Source: Diphasiastrum complanatum (lineage: Eukaryota; Streptophyta; Lycopodiopsida; Lycopodiales; Lycopodiaceae). Taken from it: a DNA stretch of 64,000 nucleotides. The stretch spans positions 6,581,815-6,645,814 of the forward strand of contig CM055093.1 of the NCBI GenBank assembly GCA_029204225.1, in the 5' to 3' direction. Positions 1-10,843 of this stretch are shown here, piece after piece. A program made the translations under genes and the position numbers. Every line of letters begins with the position of its first letter. Within the stretch, counting starts at the first letter, position 1. The notes below the pieces were generated by a model. It had not been told where the DNA came from. It saw only the letters and a list, made by a program, of their open reading frames with translations, and searched no databases.

Positions 1-273
1 ATTATTTTTTTGCATCAGACACTGACTCCCAGAATTTGCAGATAATTCGTCGAAGTTTAGAAAAATCCCTATGATTTCCTTGTTACCTCCGCGAATTATG
101 ATGAGACACATTTTTGTATTGTCAGTCAATTTTTTTATTTTGAGACTCAAAAATCACTTACAAGAATTCGCCAGCCCTCAGAACACTGCCTCGAAATTCT
201 TGACCACCATTAAAAAATCGTGGACACTGAGGACGATTTGTGAGAGGAGTTGCGAATTCTTGACCAAAAAAGT

Positions 274-283
274 CTATATATAG
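274..283 (+). promoter_or_regulatory. Putative TATA box
   Basis: The decamer CTATATATAG lies 47 bases before the first ATG of the ORF at 321. The upstream stretch repeats 'gaattcttgac' (about 172-265). Spacing suits a plant core promoter or an LTR U3-R junction; no transcript evidence is available. Confidence 0.35.
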
Positions 284-320
284 ACCTCCACCCTTCTCCC
301 CACGAATTCATTTTAGATTC

Positions 321-1005
321 ATGCTCTCGAGTTCATGCCAAAATTTTCTAGAATTTTCAAACTTACCAGAGAAATCTAAAATCACTGCTACTATGGCCTC
401 CCGTGATTACTCGCTATCTCTGCATCGCCGTAAACCCCCTAGGCCTTATTCAGGAGACATTTTTTTGATTTGTATCCAGAATTACGCCGAGCAGCTGATT
501 GTGGCCAAGGATATTCTCACACACCTTGGATTTGATCTGACTCACTTCCGTGACAAGCAGAGCGAGAGCCTGATCCGAGTGGCCTACTCCACCTATTTGG
601 ATGAATTCCAGACTTTTAAGCTTACATCTAAGAATGGCAGTTACACAATCATCAACGTCTCTCCTGACAATCCATGGCAAGGGCACCAGTTATGATGCCA
701 AGTATTTTACAAAGTTTCTGACAGGGGATGGCAAAATTATTGCCCAAACCAATGACGGGATCGCCATCTGCCTCATCACAGATCCTCATCTTTGGGCTGC
801 CTCAGAAATCTTTGTCACCATGGTCAAGGTGCATACTGCCAAGATGGATTGCATACCCCCGAGCGACCTCTTCTCTTTGACCATCACCATGGACGACCCC
901 ACTCAAAACTACAAGTGGGCTGAGAAGGTAGTAGAAAAGTTGTGCGCGGCCTTGAAATCTAGAAAACCAACTACCAAGTGTGGATATCTCCTCCAAATGT
1001 TGGTC
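321..1005 (+). pseudogene. Unrecognised ORF, apparently frameshifted
   Basis: Two overlapping open frames read on the plus strand: 321-695 (ATG at 321, a second in-frame ATG at 394 starting MASRDYSLSLHRRKPP) and a second frame open to about 1005. They appear to be one coding sequence of roughly 220-230 residues with a frame change near 660-690, because neither half has another obvious partner. The second half ends against the minus-strand gag remnant. No domain is recognised: there is no zinc knuckle, DDE or YxDD motif, and no membrane segment. A TATA box lies just upstream. It may be a captured gene or part of an unfamiliar element. Confidence 0.35.
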
Positions 1006-2348
1006 ACCATAGTTTTTTGGGTAGTAGGAGTTGCAGTATAAGTTATCTCCTCATGATTATTAATCGGACAGAGGAATAGTTTCTCTTCTAAATAATTAGT
1101 CTGTAAACTGGGATAGTTGGTCTTAGAATGACCTTCCTTTCCACATGCAGTACACCAAACATTGGCGTTAGGCTTTGCTTTCTTTTGCTTGGCTTTAACA
1201 TCAGATATTTGGACCTTTAGATCACTCATTTATCTTGTTAACAACTCAACACTTTTTCTTAATGGATCCATCTTTTCGGATTTCTCCATTCTTTTCTTTC
1301 TTTCTGAGTTCCTATTCTTAGTTTTCCTATAAGAAGATTCTTCTTCCGATGAAGAAGAATAAGATGAATACTTAGAAGATTATTCCATGTCCACTGAATC
1401 TGATTCTGATTCAGACTCAGTAGATGTTTCAGATTATTTTGTTCGTTTAAATTTGTGTTTTTTACTACTTTTTCTTTCATTTCTCTGTCTGCAAGAAATT
1501 CGAGAGGTTTTGTAATTCTCGGCAGAGGCAATGACATCTTCCAAAGAAGTCATCAGACCCTGTCGACAATAACGATCCATTTTCTTAGGCAAACCACCCA
1601 AGAACCATTCATTTTGCATAGGAACTGGATACTAGGCTCCTAACTTTCCTATTAAATTCTTAACCCTACGAGTATATTTCCTAAGTGATTCTTTTGGCTT
1701 TTTTTCAACAGAGTTAAGCCAAGCCAACAATCTAGTGGTTTATCCTATCTCCCTAAACTGTTTAAGGAATGCTGCTTTTAAAGCATCCCAAGTATTAACT
1801 ATTTCCGGTACTAATTGACTGTACCAAATCATAGCCTGCTTCCGCAGAAGACCTGACAAAATTCTAACTTTATCCTCATTCGTCTGCTCTTTGTTTGCTA
1901 TGGTAATGGATTCAATTTGCGACATATAACTATCTGCATCTTCAGATGATGATCCCTTAAAGAAATCATATCTGATTTTTGTAGATGTGGGTGCCACTGG
2001 ATTAGCCATATTAACAGATGGTGGTGAACTAGATGAACTTGGAGGATCTGAATCTAAACTTCGCTCGGACAAAGAGTCTAAACTTGATTCGGAAGTAGAA
2101 TCAGACGAATCTGATTCAGGTGAATCTGTAGAACTTGGTGTTTCAACGGATCTTTCCTCAAATGAATCTACAAATGTTGTAGTAGCGTGTAAAAGATCAT
2201 TAAACGCTTCAGGTATCAATCTTGCTCTAACTGGTGAGTTTTGCAAATTCTGCAAATACAAATCTCTAGACTTCCTATATGCTTCTAAACGTTGTGCATG
2301 CTCTAAATGTTTCTGTTCAATAATTGCTTGAGAGTATGTTTTTGGCAT
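1006..2348 (-). pseudogene. Ty3/gypsy-type gag, broken
   Basis: Reading leftward from an ATG at 2348 (MPKTYSQAIIEQKHLEHAQR), an N-terminal Gln/Arg-rich helix is followed by a long Ser/Asp/Glu-rich tract. Next comes a retrotransposon-gag region (IRYDFFKGSSSEDADSY, then KQAMIWYSQLVPEIVNTWDA, LKAAFLKQFREIG). After a stop near 1738 the frame continues through 'KKPKESLRKYTRRVKNLIGK' and a second Ser-rich, basic tract. It ends in a degenerate zinc knuckle CTACGKEGHSKTNY at about 1123-1164, whose last Cys is Tyr. Several stops and frame changes make it non-functional. Gag would form the particle and bind the element RNA. Protease and pol are absent; the sequence breaks near 1005. A shorter relative lies at 37083-37465. 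Confidence 0.75.
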
Positions 2349-2413
2349 GCATTACATGAGAAAGATTCGTAGATGTAATACACTTAAAAATATTGCAAAA
2401 GGTGAAATTCATC

Positions 2414-2431
2414 TCCCCGGCAATGGCACCA
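2414..2431 (-). other. Primer binding site, Asp-tRNA type
   Basis: The minus strand reads TGGTGCCATTGCCGGGGA, 16 of 18 matches to the Asp-tRNA complementary site common in plant gypsy elements (TGGCGCCGTTGCCGGGGA). It sits between the LTR on its right and gag on its left, as expected for a minus-strand element. Confidence 0.75.
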
Positions 2432-2436
2432 AATTA

Positions 2437-3379
2437 TGTGGTGGCCTAGTTGTTATAGATTTCCACAAAATCAATGATTTACGCAGTATAAAAGGTTTGA
2501 TCGTTCCTCAAGAGATAGAATAATCTCATCTTTTGCATGGTAAATGTATGTATGATGATAAACAGACTAGAGTGTATAAACTTCACAATGAGTACTACAG
2601 CGACATAACTAGTTATCCAAAGATATTTGGGTAAATTGGCATCCAGGAACACCAATGATGAAACGATTTGGTCAAGGTCTGTAATTGTAAGAATTACTTT
2701 ATCTTTCAGGCTCTTCAGGCATCAGGAAAACAGTCAGAACTGACAGCAACTAGCAAATAGATTCATCAAGCAGAATCACATTAGCTAAAAGTCCTTCTTA
2801 ATCGAACACAGAGAATTAGTTTTTATCGCAAGAAGCAAACAAGACAAAGCCTCAATCAATCCCACTATCTGAACACATAGCTCATTCAGAGTTGAAGAAA
2901 TTTCTGCTGAAAGTTATGTTTAACAGCTTCGGCTAATTCCCTGCACACATTAGTCAGAATTATTACTTGTTGGTGTGGCCTGAAAATCCGTGTTAGAGTG
3001 ACTGAAATTCAGTATAACTTATGAGATGTGTGTGACGCAAACAAAACAATATCACAATCAATCACAGATCATACAGAGTGTGTTCGCACAAATGATAAGA
3101 AGTAATTCTGTGAGAGATAACAGAAGGAAAGAATGTTCAAGCTATAAGAACTTGCTCTTCGCTCTCTATTGATACTCAGCTCTTTGTAGAAATGCGTATG
3201 TACAATGGCACATAGTGCTATCCTTATAGGAATGTTCTTCAGCCTCAATGTCGCTTACGAACCGTCAAATGTCGGTTCTGAACTTCTATTGCGTCTCGTT
3301 AGAACATCACAACTTCTACTCAAAATATGAATTTACAAAGTGCGAAATAGGCCTTTACATGTATTTAGGCACTACAGCA
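2437..3379 (-). mobile_element. 5' LTR of the minus-strand Ty3/gypsy element
   Basis: The inner edge is fixed by the primer site: on the minus strand the LTR ends ...CCACCACA, then TAATT, then the site. The outer edge (minus-strand TGCTGTAGTGCC at about 3379) is inferred from the TG start and is less certain. No partner LTR is in the window. Confidence 0.5.
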
Positions 3380-3454
3380 CATTTTATATATATGAAAATT
3401 GAAAAATTTTACAATATATGACAAAATTTGAATAATGTGAGATCATAAGACTCC

Positions 3455-4938
3455 ACACAATTCAACTCAATCAAGAAAGTGCCACACCATCTCTTAAGTG
3501 CTACCAGATCACCCATAGCTCTCTTCTCTAGAAGCCCTCGGAATACCATAAATTTTCTTTCTTGATGTGTGTTGCTCAAAAAGTTGCTTACAAGTAGGAA
3601 ATGCTCTGAGGAAAACTCTGCTGGTAAATTGCGGGACATGGAAACTTTATTAGTTCAATGATGGTGAAATTTTCCATGTGCTCGGAGACTGATTCGTTAC
3701 ATGATGGTGATACGAGAGACATGGATATTATGGGAACTTTGTCACTCAATGGTCCCTTGCCCGTTGCGACGGTACGTATACCACAGGAAAAGCGACGGTT
3801 CAATGTTGCGCTATGAATACAGCTGCACTGCGAAAGCTATCATTACAGCAGCTCTACGAGGACAAACTTCTTTGGAAAATGGCTCATGGAAAGAAGAGTA
3901 CGTATCATTTGATTTGATTTGAAAAGAATGAAGCAGGTTAATCTCATAATATCCAAAGAAGAAGAGAAAATTGTTCGGATCCCATGGAGTCCAAAAATGC
4001 TTGCCTCTGTTATGGAACACGACCAAGCCCTTCGTCGTGAGGTATAGAAGCAAATAACATAAGTATATCTGTACAACTATTTCTAGTTTTCCCTCATGCA
4101 AAGTTCATATTATGAACTTCAATCTCCCCTTGGATGCACGGTAAATTTGCAGGTGCTTTGCATGGAGCTTAGAAAACTTATTCAGGAAGATCACTTGACG
4201 AAGATCATCAGACGTATCGTAAATAAGAAGGCTAGATATTTGGAATTCATATCCTTTAGGTCCAATCCTCATGTTTCACCGGAGCGGGAGATGTATACGA
4301 ATTTTCTGGAGTCTTTGGATAACGCTGCCCAGCTGGATAAACCAGGCTTAGGTAAGGATGGTGCATCAGCGTAGATACTGTTTTCTTTTCTATAATTACA
4401 TGCTCTTGAAAATGGCTCCAGTTACCAGTATAGATTCAGATGTATTTTTTCTCTTGAAATTGTGCATCTAAGCACAAGTTTAAATTCATTCTCTGCAGAA
4501 AACTTCCTTGACATACGGCGAGGACACGAGTTTGGATCAGAACGTTACAGTGAGCTGATGGTATTGGGCTTCCATGGAACAAACCACATATGGATGGAAA
4601 ACATCTTAGAGGTGGGAATGGATCCCTCCTTGAGGACTTGTGGTGTGGATTGGTTTTCTGTTTGCCCCGTAATTAGCATGCTCTACACTCTTCTTAAAAC
4701 CTCGAAAGAGCATGTACATCCAGGTGGAAATTTGAAGCTCTTAGTCTTCCTGCTGATCAAGGCTGAGGCAAAGCACTTAGCAGGTGGTGTAACAACAGTG
4801 TCATCCATAGCAAATGAGCTGCCAATTGGAGAAGTTAGTCTGAAGCTGTTGAACGGTTTTTTCACTTTACTTGGTAACCTTCTTCCAGAGATGAAAACTC
4901 TCGCGGACAAAATTCTCCTTTACAAGGGTCAACTTTGA
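3455..4938 (+). pseudogene. Host-like gene with a PARP-like C-terminus, copy A (broken)
   Basis: A spliced plant-type gene. Exon 1 (about 3570-4041) encodes ILWELCHSMVPCPLRRYVYH and, in another frame, KIVRIPWSPKMLASVMEHDQ. Intron 1 is 4042-4152. Exon 2 (4153-4351) starts VLCMELRKLIQEDHLTKIIR. Intron 2 is 4352-4498. Exon 3 is 4499-4938, ending in TGA. Both introns are GT...AG and both joins keep frame (phases 0 and 1). Exon 3 holds MVLGFHGTNHIWMENILEVG, then GVDWFSVCPVISMLYTLL and KLLVFLLIK. This is the HG...G-x-W/Y-F...S-x-x-Y pattern of ADP-ribosyltransferase (PARP) folds; that assignment is inference. Against copy B, exon 1 gains bases around 3905-3935 (repeated TTGAT), giving a frameshift and stop, so this copy is probably dead unless splicing avoids it. 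Confidence 0.6.
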
Positions 4939-7006
4939 AGAGTCACTTTTAGAAGCCTTAATTGCTAAAATAAAAAACCCATACTTGTAGGGAGGCTTGG
5001 GAATTATACCATGATGCTTAGACTAGAGTCTTGCCCTCAAGCAACAATAATCCAACTATGTAGAGCACCAATATTCCAAGTATGTCAAAATTTAGTAAAT
5101 GTTGTTACGCATATTCTCGACAACTTCGAATAGCAAAAAAATTTCCCATCTCAAGAAAAACCCTCATCGCATGACTAGGGCTTTATAATAAGCATGGGAA
5201 TTGGGTATTACACACCTAATGCCAAGCCCCATGGGTTTCACAAGTGCAATACCTTAGGTGAAAAAAATTCCGGTACAAACAAAAAGGTAGTTCTTACATC
5301 AAGGATACCTTTGGCCCAAGAAGCTTTCTCCCCCCACTTAATTACCTAATTTAATGTTTAATTCTCTTAGAAATCTATTAAGATGATGACATTGATAACA
5401 TTATACCCACTAAAATTGATGTCCATAATATTTTCTTCCTCTTAAAATGTCCCAAATCAACTGTGATGTGTAAAATGCCTCCTTTTATGCAATGAGATAT
5501 ATCAACGGGTTATATTTTAACACATTGTATGATTTGTACTATTGGAAATGCTATTCAAAACTTTCAAGAATTGCAATGTGCCTTTACAATTTGGCTGCGC
5601 ATGCCTATTTTAGGCCTTTTAAAAGGTGATTTTTTCGATTGTATTTGAAAAAATGAAGGAAATTAGAACCTCGAGATAGTACTTCAATAAATGATGTATC
5701 ACAAATAAAGACAATTAATTGCATGTAGAAAATAAAATGCCATCATAGAAAGATGTTGTCAAGAGTGATAGAAATAGAGATTTTCTGGAACATATAATTT
5801 AAGAGTCGCGACAAAAGCAACATTTACTTATTTGTATGCAATCGTTGAAATGATGTACCATCCTTATGTGAACTATTGAATGTAAGGATAGGTTTTCTAT
5901 AATACTCAAATTACTCCTTATCTTGGATGTTTAGTGCATATATAATGCATCCAAGCTAGTTATATGATGTGCTTATTGAATCAAAATGGAAAATTTTCAT
6001 TTCCTTTGTGTGTAGTAGAGAGTCTAGCTTTACTCACTTTCTACATGTTCAACAATGTCAACATTTTAGCTTGAAATATAGATTTAGCATTAACTTTTGG
6101 TGAGGTTGGTTGCAAATGTTTTTTGGCAACCTTTTGATTTCCTAATAAGTTTGCTCACATGCTAGATTCTTGTTTCTGATATTTGGACTTTTGTTTGTTG
6201 TTGTCATATATTGAAACATTGTTAGATTTAATCTTGTTTAGTATGGGACCACAAAATCCATATTTTATAAATGAATTGATTATAAATCTTGTTTCTAGAA
6301 AAAGAACATTAGTGTTGCAAATGCATGCGATTCTCACATGGGGAAGAAGTTTAGTTAGCACCAAGAGTAGAGTTAGAAAAATGAAAATGAGTGTTGCAAA
6401 TACATGGGTTTTTCACATGAGGAACAAGTCTAGTAGTTAGCACTAAGAGACGTAGACTTAATCTATAATTTTTTATAACTCGTATTTTCATGTCCACTGT
6501 ACAGTCAGTAGATCCTTAATCTTATTGGCACCATGTTATGTTCTTATTTATAGTTCATGCAATGCAAATTTCCAATGTGTTCCTTTTGTGATCTAGTTGA
6601 TTTATATACTATTTGAATCTCCCATACATTATAAGGAGCTTGTATGATCAAGCCTACATTCCACGGTGGTATTGGGGTAACATTGAAATAGGCTTGAAAA
6701 CGTTCCTCAATTTTTTTTTGGCAAAAGTTAATTCTTGGGACAAAGTTAAAATGTGTAGGTTAAAAATTGGATTCTTTGCATTCACATAAGCTTTTGTGGC
6801 ATTGTTTTGTGCACTACAATTAACTATTTCAAGCCAATCAAACTCTTCTAAGGGAAGCCTATTATGTGCATGATAAATTGATTAGAAGTAAACATTTTAC
6901 CTGAAGCATCATAGATAGACTTGATTTGAAGATATCTTAGTTTACTACAATTTTTGAATTTCAGTAGTATCTACTTAGAGGCTAGAGCATATGATATAAT
7001 ATAATG
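4939..7006. other. AT-rich intergenic stretch, no gene seen
   Basis: No long ORF, LTR edge, primer site or RNA gene is recognised. Apart from the imperfect duplication at 6312-6465 I see nothing in it. Confidence 0.5.
6312..6465 (+). repeat. Imperfect tandem duplication, ~79-bp period
   Basis: A block starting GTGTTGCAAATGCATG at 6312 recurs from 6391 as GTGTTGCAAATACATG. Both contain 'cacatg(g/a)gga(a)', 'tagttagcac' and 'aagag' in the same order. Confidence 0.6.
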
Positions 7007-7140
7007 TTTTGAATCTAAATAAGTAAAATGTACTACAAAAACAAATTGAGCTTCCATGCTACACAAAAGTTTAGATCAAAATGTACTCTCATAACAACAC
7101 ATGGTTAAATACAAATTGAGCTTGCACAATGTCAGAAATG
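7007..7140 (+). repeat. Dispersed repeat, copy 1
   Basis: This stretch ('gaatctaaataagtaaaatg' through 'ttgagcttgcacaa') recurs at 30044-30165 in the same orientation with small differences. It has no coding potential and its class is unknown. Confidence 0.65.
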
Positions 7141-7495
7141 GTGAACTCTTGCAACTTTGTCGCAGAGGTCTCGGAAGGTGATAACCCGAAGGACGAAAAG
7201 ATCCTGAAAGTCGAACCGAAGCGAAACGAAATGAACCAAGCCGAAGATCAAACGTGGCCCGAAGGCCGAACGAAAAATGTTCGAGTTTTGGCCCAACAAC
7301 CAAGTGACGAAACACATTGGAGGAAGACACGAAACGAAAGAAAACTATTCGAGCTAACAACTGGCAGCTCGATAATTGTGGAGTCTTACACTTCCACGCT
7401 CAGCTAAGAGAAGCAACATTAAGGTAGGATAACCAATTAACTGATTAGCATAAATCTATCTTGTAATTCGATAATTAACTTTCTTCTAAACTCCA

Positions 7496-7815
7496 TGTAG
7501 TGGATATATACGCTAATAGATTATCACACATAACATGAATAGTAGATAGTTAAGGTGTGCATGAAAGTTTGCCAATGAGCAGAACACAGCAACTAAGAGG
7601 AGCGTCAAGCCGCCAACAAGCGAGATACTGAACAACTCACTCAAAAACACAAAATGCAAAAAACGCAATTACTCTCTTCCCCATCTTATCGTTCACGTCG
7701 TCTTGGTTGATTGAATCTCTCATGATTTGTGATCTGTAGTCGCTTGCTTAGGATCCTACAGACAAATCCAAATTTCACAAAAGAAAAATAAAGCGAATAA
7801 AACTGATTCGCTACA
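7496..7815 (+). mobile_element. Copia LTR (start approximate)
   Basis: The right end, ...GATTCGCTACA, directly abuts a Met-tRNA primer site at 7816. The left end is placed at TGTAGTGG because it mirrors the CTACA terminus. No second copy is present to confirm the length. Confidence 0.45.
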
Positions 7816-7827
7816 TGGTATCAGAGC
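7816..7827 (+). other. Primer binding site, initiator-Met tRNA
   Basis: TGGTATCAGAGC is the standard copia primer site. A gag start follows 60 bases downstream. Confidence 0.75.
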
Positions 7828-7885
7828 CGTGATTCTCAAAGACAACACAATAAGGCTACAACAATCCAAACAAGAATAGCAATTA

Positions 7886-7985
7886 ATCTTGATGGCGCAA
7901 ACTACAAAATATGAAAATTCAAATTCAAAATGCTTCCGAAGGGTGAAGGCATCTGGTCGGTCACCGAACTCACGACATAATTATT
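7886..7985 (+). pseudogene. Copia gag N-terminus, truncated
   Basis: The translation reads INLDGANYK then a stop, KFKFKMLPKGEGIWSVTEL. This matches the 'L-x-G-x-N-Y-x-x-W-K-x-x-M' opening of copia Gag, with the Trp codon changed to a stop. It breaks off near 7985 where minus-strand sequence begins, so only about 30 codons remain. Confidence 0.55.
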
Positions 7986-8720
7986 TTCCTCATCACTGTG
8001 TTTGCGCCAATCCTTAAAAATGTTCCTGTTGAAGACCACATGCGTGAGTTGCCTCATGTGAGTGATGACGCAACCACCACGGTCATCCTCCACTATGTGC
8101 TTCTCCGCATCTATGTCATAGGATGGCAAGACGTTAGCTGATGGAGAGGTGGCAAAGGGAGTGTCAAGAGGAGTGGGAGAGTTGACTACAACAAAAGAAA
8201 TTTGGGCAGGAATTTGAAGGCGATCATGAGAAGAATGAGGAGGGGTATGAAGAGGAGAAGGTTGGGGAGGAGTTTGAGTGGGATTGTAACCAACATGGAT
8301 TTGAATGGGAGAAAAAATGGGTGGAGTGGCCTGGCAAGAGGGATCACGTTGCCATGGAGACTCCACAGAGGACGTGGGTACTGAAGAAGGAAAAATGTGA
8401 GGGAGAGAGTGTGGGAGTGTCACGATAATCAGGTGTGATAGATGTAGGAGTCATAGTATCATGCACCATCCGCGTTGCTTCTTGAGTTAAGATTTCTCGA
8501 AGTAAGGAATCCCTACGACGATGACTGCTAGATGGATGTTCTGGGACTTGAGACTGCATGAATCATGACATCATCAGCATCACTGCCACAATAAGAGCCA
8601 CCTCTAAGGCGACTCCTCCTACGGTCTCTCTATTCTCGGCCGGAATGTCGGGAAGAGACACTGACATTAGAGTGTGCGGGGGAGGGGGAATCTCGCCGGA
8701 TAGACCCTCGTGGAAGGGGG
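7986..8720 (-). other. Pro/Ser-rich minus-strand ORFs of unknown origin
   Basis: Open minus-strand frames (8423 to about 7990, and 8559 to 8344) encode Pro-, Ser- and Thr-rich sequence such as PHIFPSSVPTSSVESPWQ and SPTPLDTPFATSPSANVLPS, followed by CVITHMRQLTHVVFNRN. Composition resembles a retroelement linker or a disordered protein. A compositionally similar segment lies at 14335-15000. No catalytic motif is visible. Confidence 0.3.
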
Positions 8721-9350
8721 TGTGAAAGATTTCAGATCCTTAAGATCCAATCTACTTGAATGATCTTTGGTTAGAAAGAGAAATACACTACCAATCTCAC
8801 CAATGTAGAAAAATCAGCATCTACACACAAATTGAGATGCAAACACCAATAGAACTTGATCAAACTTGAATGAAATGATTATGTACTATTGCTGTCCGTA
8901 CAAAACCAGCAAGCTACTGTATTTCACACGTGTGGATCCAAAAATAACAAAATATGAGCATTCTACACCAAGATAGTGCACCAATGAGTAGTAGAACCCA
9001 AAGAGAACCATGTATAATGATCAAATGACATAGAGAAGAGAGAAGATTGCTCTCTCCATGAGTTACATCCTTTTATAGCAGGTCCAAACCCTATTTGGCC
9101 ACTTGACTTTCCCACCAAAATGCTAACCCTACTAATTTTGCGTCTGGATTCAATATACCCAACTATTTAAATTGAATCTACTCAAACTCACATTTTAACT
9201 TTCCCACACTTTTAAAAAGTGTTTATTCAAATGAAATTTAGACTAATGAACATTGAAAAGTCAACCTCTAAGTCTAAAACAAGTTTTGGCCTCAATATGC
9301 CAAATATGGAAATATTGCAAAATGTGATGAAACTAGTTGAATCTTTCACA
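8721..9350 (-). mobile_element. 3' LTR of a copia element (family B)
   Basis: On the minus strand the LTR begins TGTGAAAGATTCAACTAG at 9350, just after the purine tract AGAGGGAG, and ends ...GATCTGAAATCTTTCACA at 8721, about 630 bp. The same LTR family occurs at 55271-55917 on the plus strand. The minus strand carries a TATA-like CTATAAAAGG near 9076. Confidence 0.75.
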
Positions 9351-10843
9351 CTCCCTCTTCAACTAGTTTTAGCATAGACTTTGATAATGCTCCAAGTGAA
9401 GTCCTATGCTTCATGAACAAGTCTATTCCCAATGCTTTGGTGAAGATATCAGCTACACATTCCCTTGAAGACACATGTTGAAGCTCCACCTCCTTTGCAA
9501 TGACTTGCTCCCTCACAAAATGATATCGTATCTCAATATGCTTGCTCCTAGCAGAGTTTTTGACCATAGAACTTTGATCCATCATAAGAATGATCTTCTT
9601 CCCAAGAATAGATCTCCTTTCAATGATCATGTAATGCTCAAAATAGAAACAACCATTATTGATATAGAGAATAGTGTCCACTTGCGATGCTTCACTATTT
9701 CTTACATCAATTTTACATATCAAGATGTAACTAGAACATGAAGAATCAAATAGAATGTAAATGAAATGATTCCACCATGCTTCCAACTCTGAACTCTCTG
9801 GAAAAATACAGCAAACAAACAATAAATGTGAGTGATCAACTTTTGCTTGCATGTCTCCTCCTCCTTTGTCCTTTGTTGCCATGTATCCACCATGATACTC
9901 CATGAATGAGCTTCCATCTCCATCTTGCCATAAGATGCCATCAAGCCTTGATGACTTCACCATGAATGAGTGACATAATGAACCTCCAATAGCTTCATTT
10001 CCATCAGCAAAATCAGCCAAGAATGCTAGTACAAATCCAACATCAAAACAATGCTCACCAATGTAGCTAGTTTTGCCATACCTTGACAACTTGCACACAT
10101 CCACATGAAATTGCTCAAACATGAGATAGAACAAGTAAAGTAAACTTGAACAACAGTTCCTTGCTGCTCCTTTGACCTTACTTGAGTCTTCAATATGCTG
10201 TAAAAACATATCCATAACACCTTTGCCAATTACCTCTCCTTTGATGCTCTTGACTAGCTCCAAATTGCCAACTTCCCTTTTGACTAGTTGAAGCGCTTTG
10301 AGATCAACCTCTTGATCTTCAACTTGAACATCAAAGTTATTGAATAAACTTTGTTTTCCAGATCCAATACTTGATTTTACATCAAGATAAGATCCATCCA
10401 CTTGCATAGCACCATCTACACAAAAAAATTCCTCCAAACAATGTTCCACTCTTCATAAGAGATCGATACTCAAGATCCATTGCTTGGATCCACTCCTCTT
10501 CTTTCCTTGCTTGATCTACACTTGTAGGATCATCCAAAGAGGTTAGGAAAGCAACATAATTTCTAGAAACTAATTGCTTACCCTTTTGATCATAAGTGAG
10601 CCTTGAAGGTACTTGTCTTTCTCTTGATGTTCTCCTTGGCTTTTGACTTGTTGAAGGTCCATCATCACCACCATCCAAAGTAGGATCCTTCTCATCAGCA
10701 TCAAGAATGTTAGATCCATCCACTCTATCATCAATCATGCTTGAAGACACCTTTGGAATGTTCCCCTCATCAAAAATGACATCTCTACCAGCAATCACTT
10801 TGTTAGTAGAAGGAATGTAAACCTTATAGGCTTTACTCACCTC
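9351..10843 (-). pseudogene. Chimeric copia pol fragment with a non-RT insert
   Basis: Leftward from 10843, copia sequence begins in the integrase C-terminal region (AYKVYIPSTNKVIAGRDVIF). It runs through a charged linker to the start of RT (EEEWIQAMDLEYRSLMKSGT). At about 10440 normal RT stops. A ~290-codon segment follows (QVEDQEVDL, DGDGSSFMEYHGGY, KIDVRNSEASQVDT) that is not RT; it aligns with the C-terminal third of the large ORF at 21779-24853. The frame then returns to RNase H: LMMDQSSMVKNSARSKHIEI, ADIFTKALGIDLFMKHRTSL, KLVEEGV. The ORF 10452-9346 is open throughout. There is no YVDD, so no reverse transcriptase could be made. The 5' half is missing; at 10843 it is fused to the PARP-like copy B. 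Confidence 0.7.

Noticed and set aside
1987-2331. Plus-strand ORF of 114 codons, Ser/Glu/Asp-rich
   Set aside because: It is the antisense shadow of the minus-strand gypsy gag. The same shadow appears at 37097-37462.
3811-4101. 96-codon minus-strand ORF over the PARP-like gene
   Set aside because: Antisense to exon 1 and intron 1; the matching ORF on the sense strand of copy B supports the other reading.
9475-9741. 88-codon plus-strand ORF
   Set aside because: Antisense to the chimeric copia ORF, which has clear RNase H motifs.
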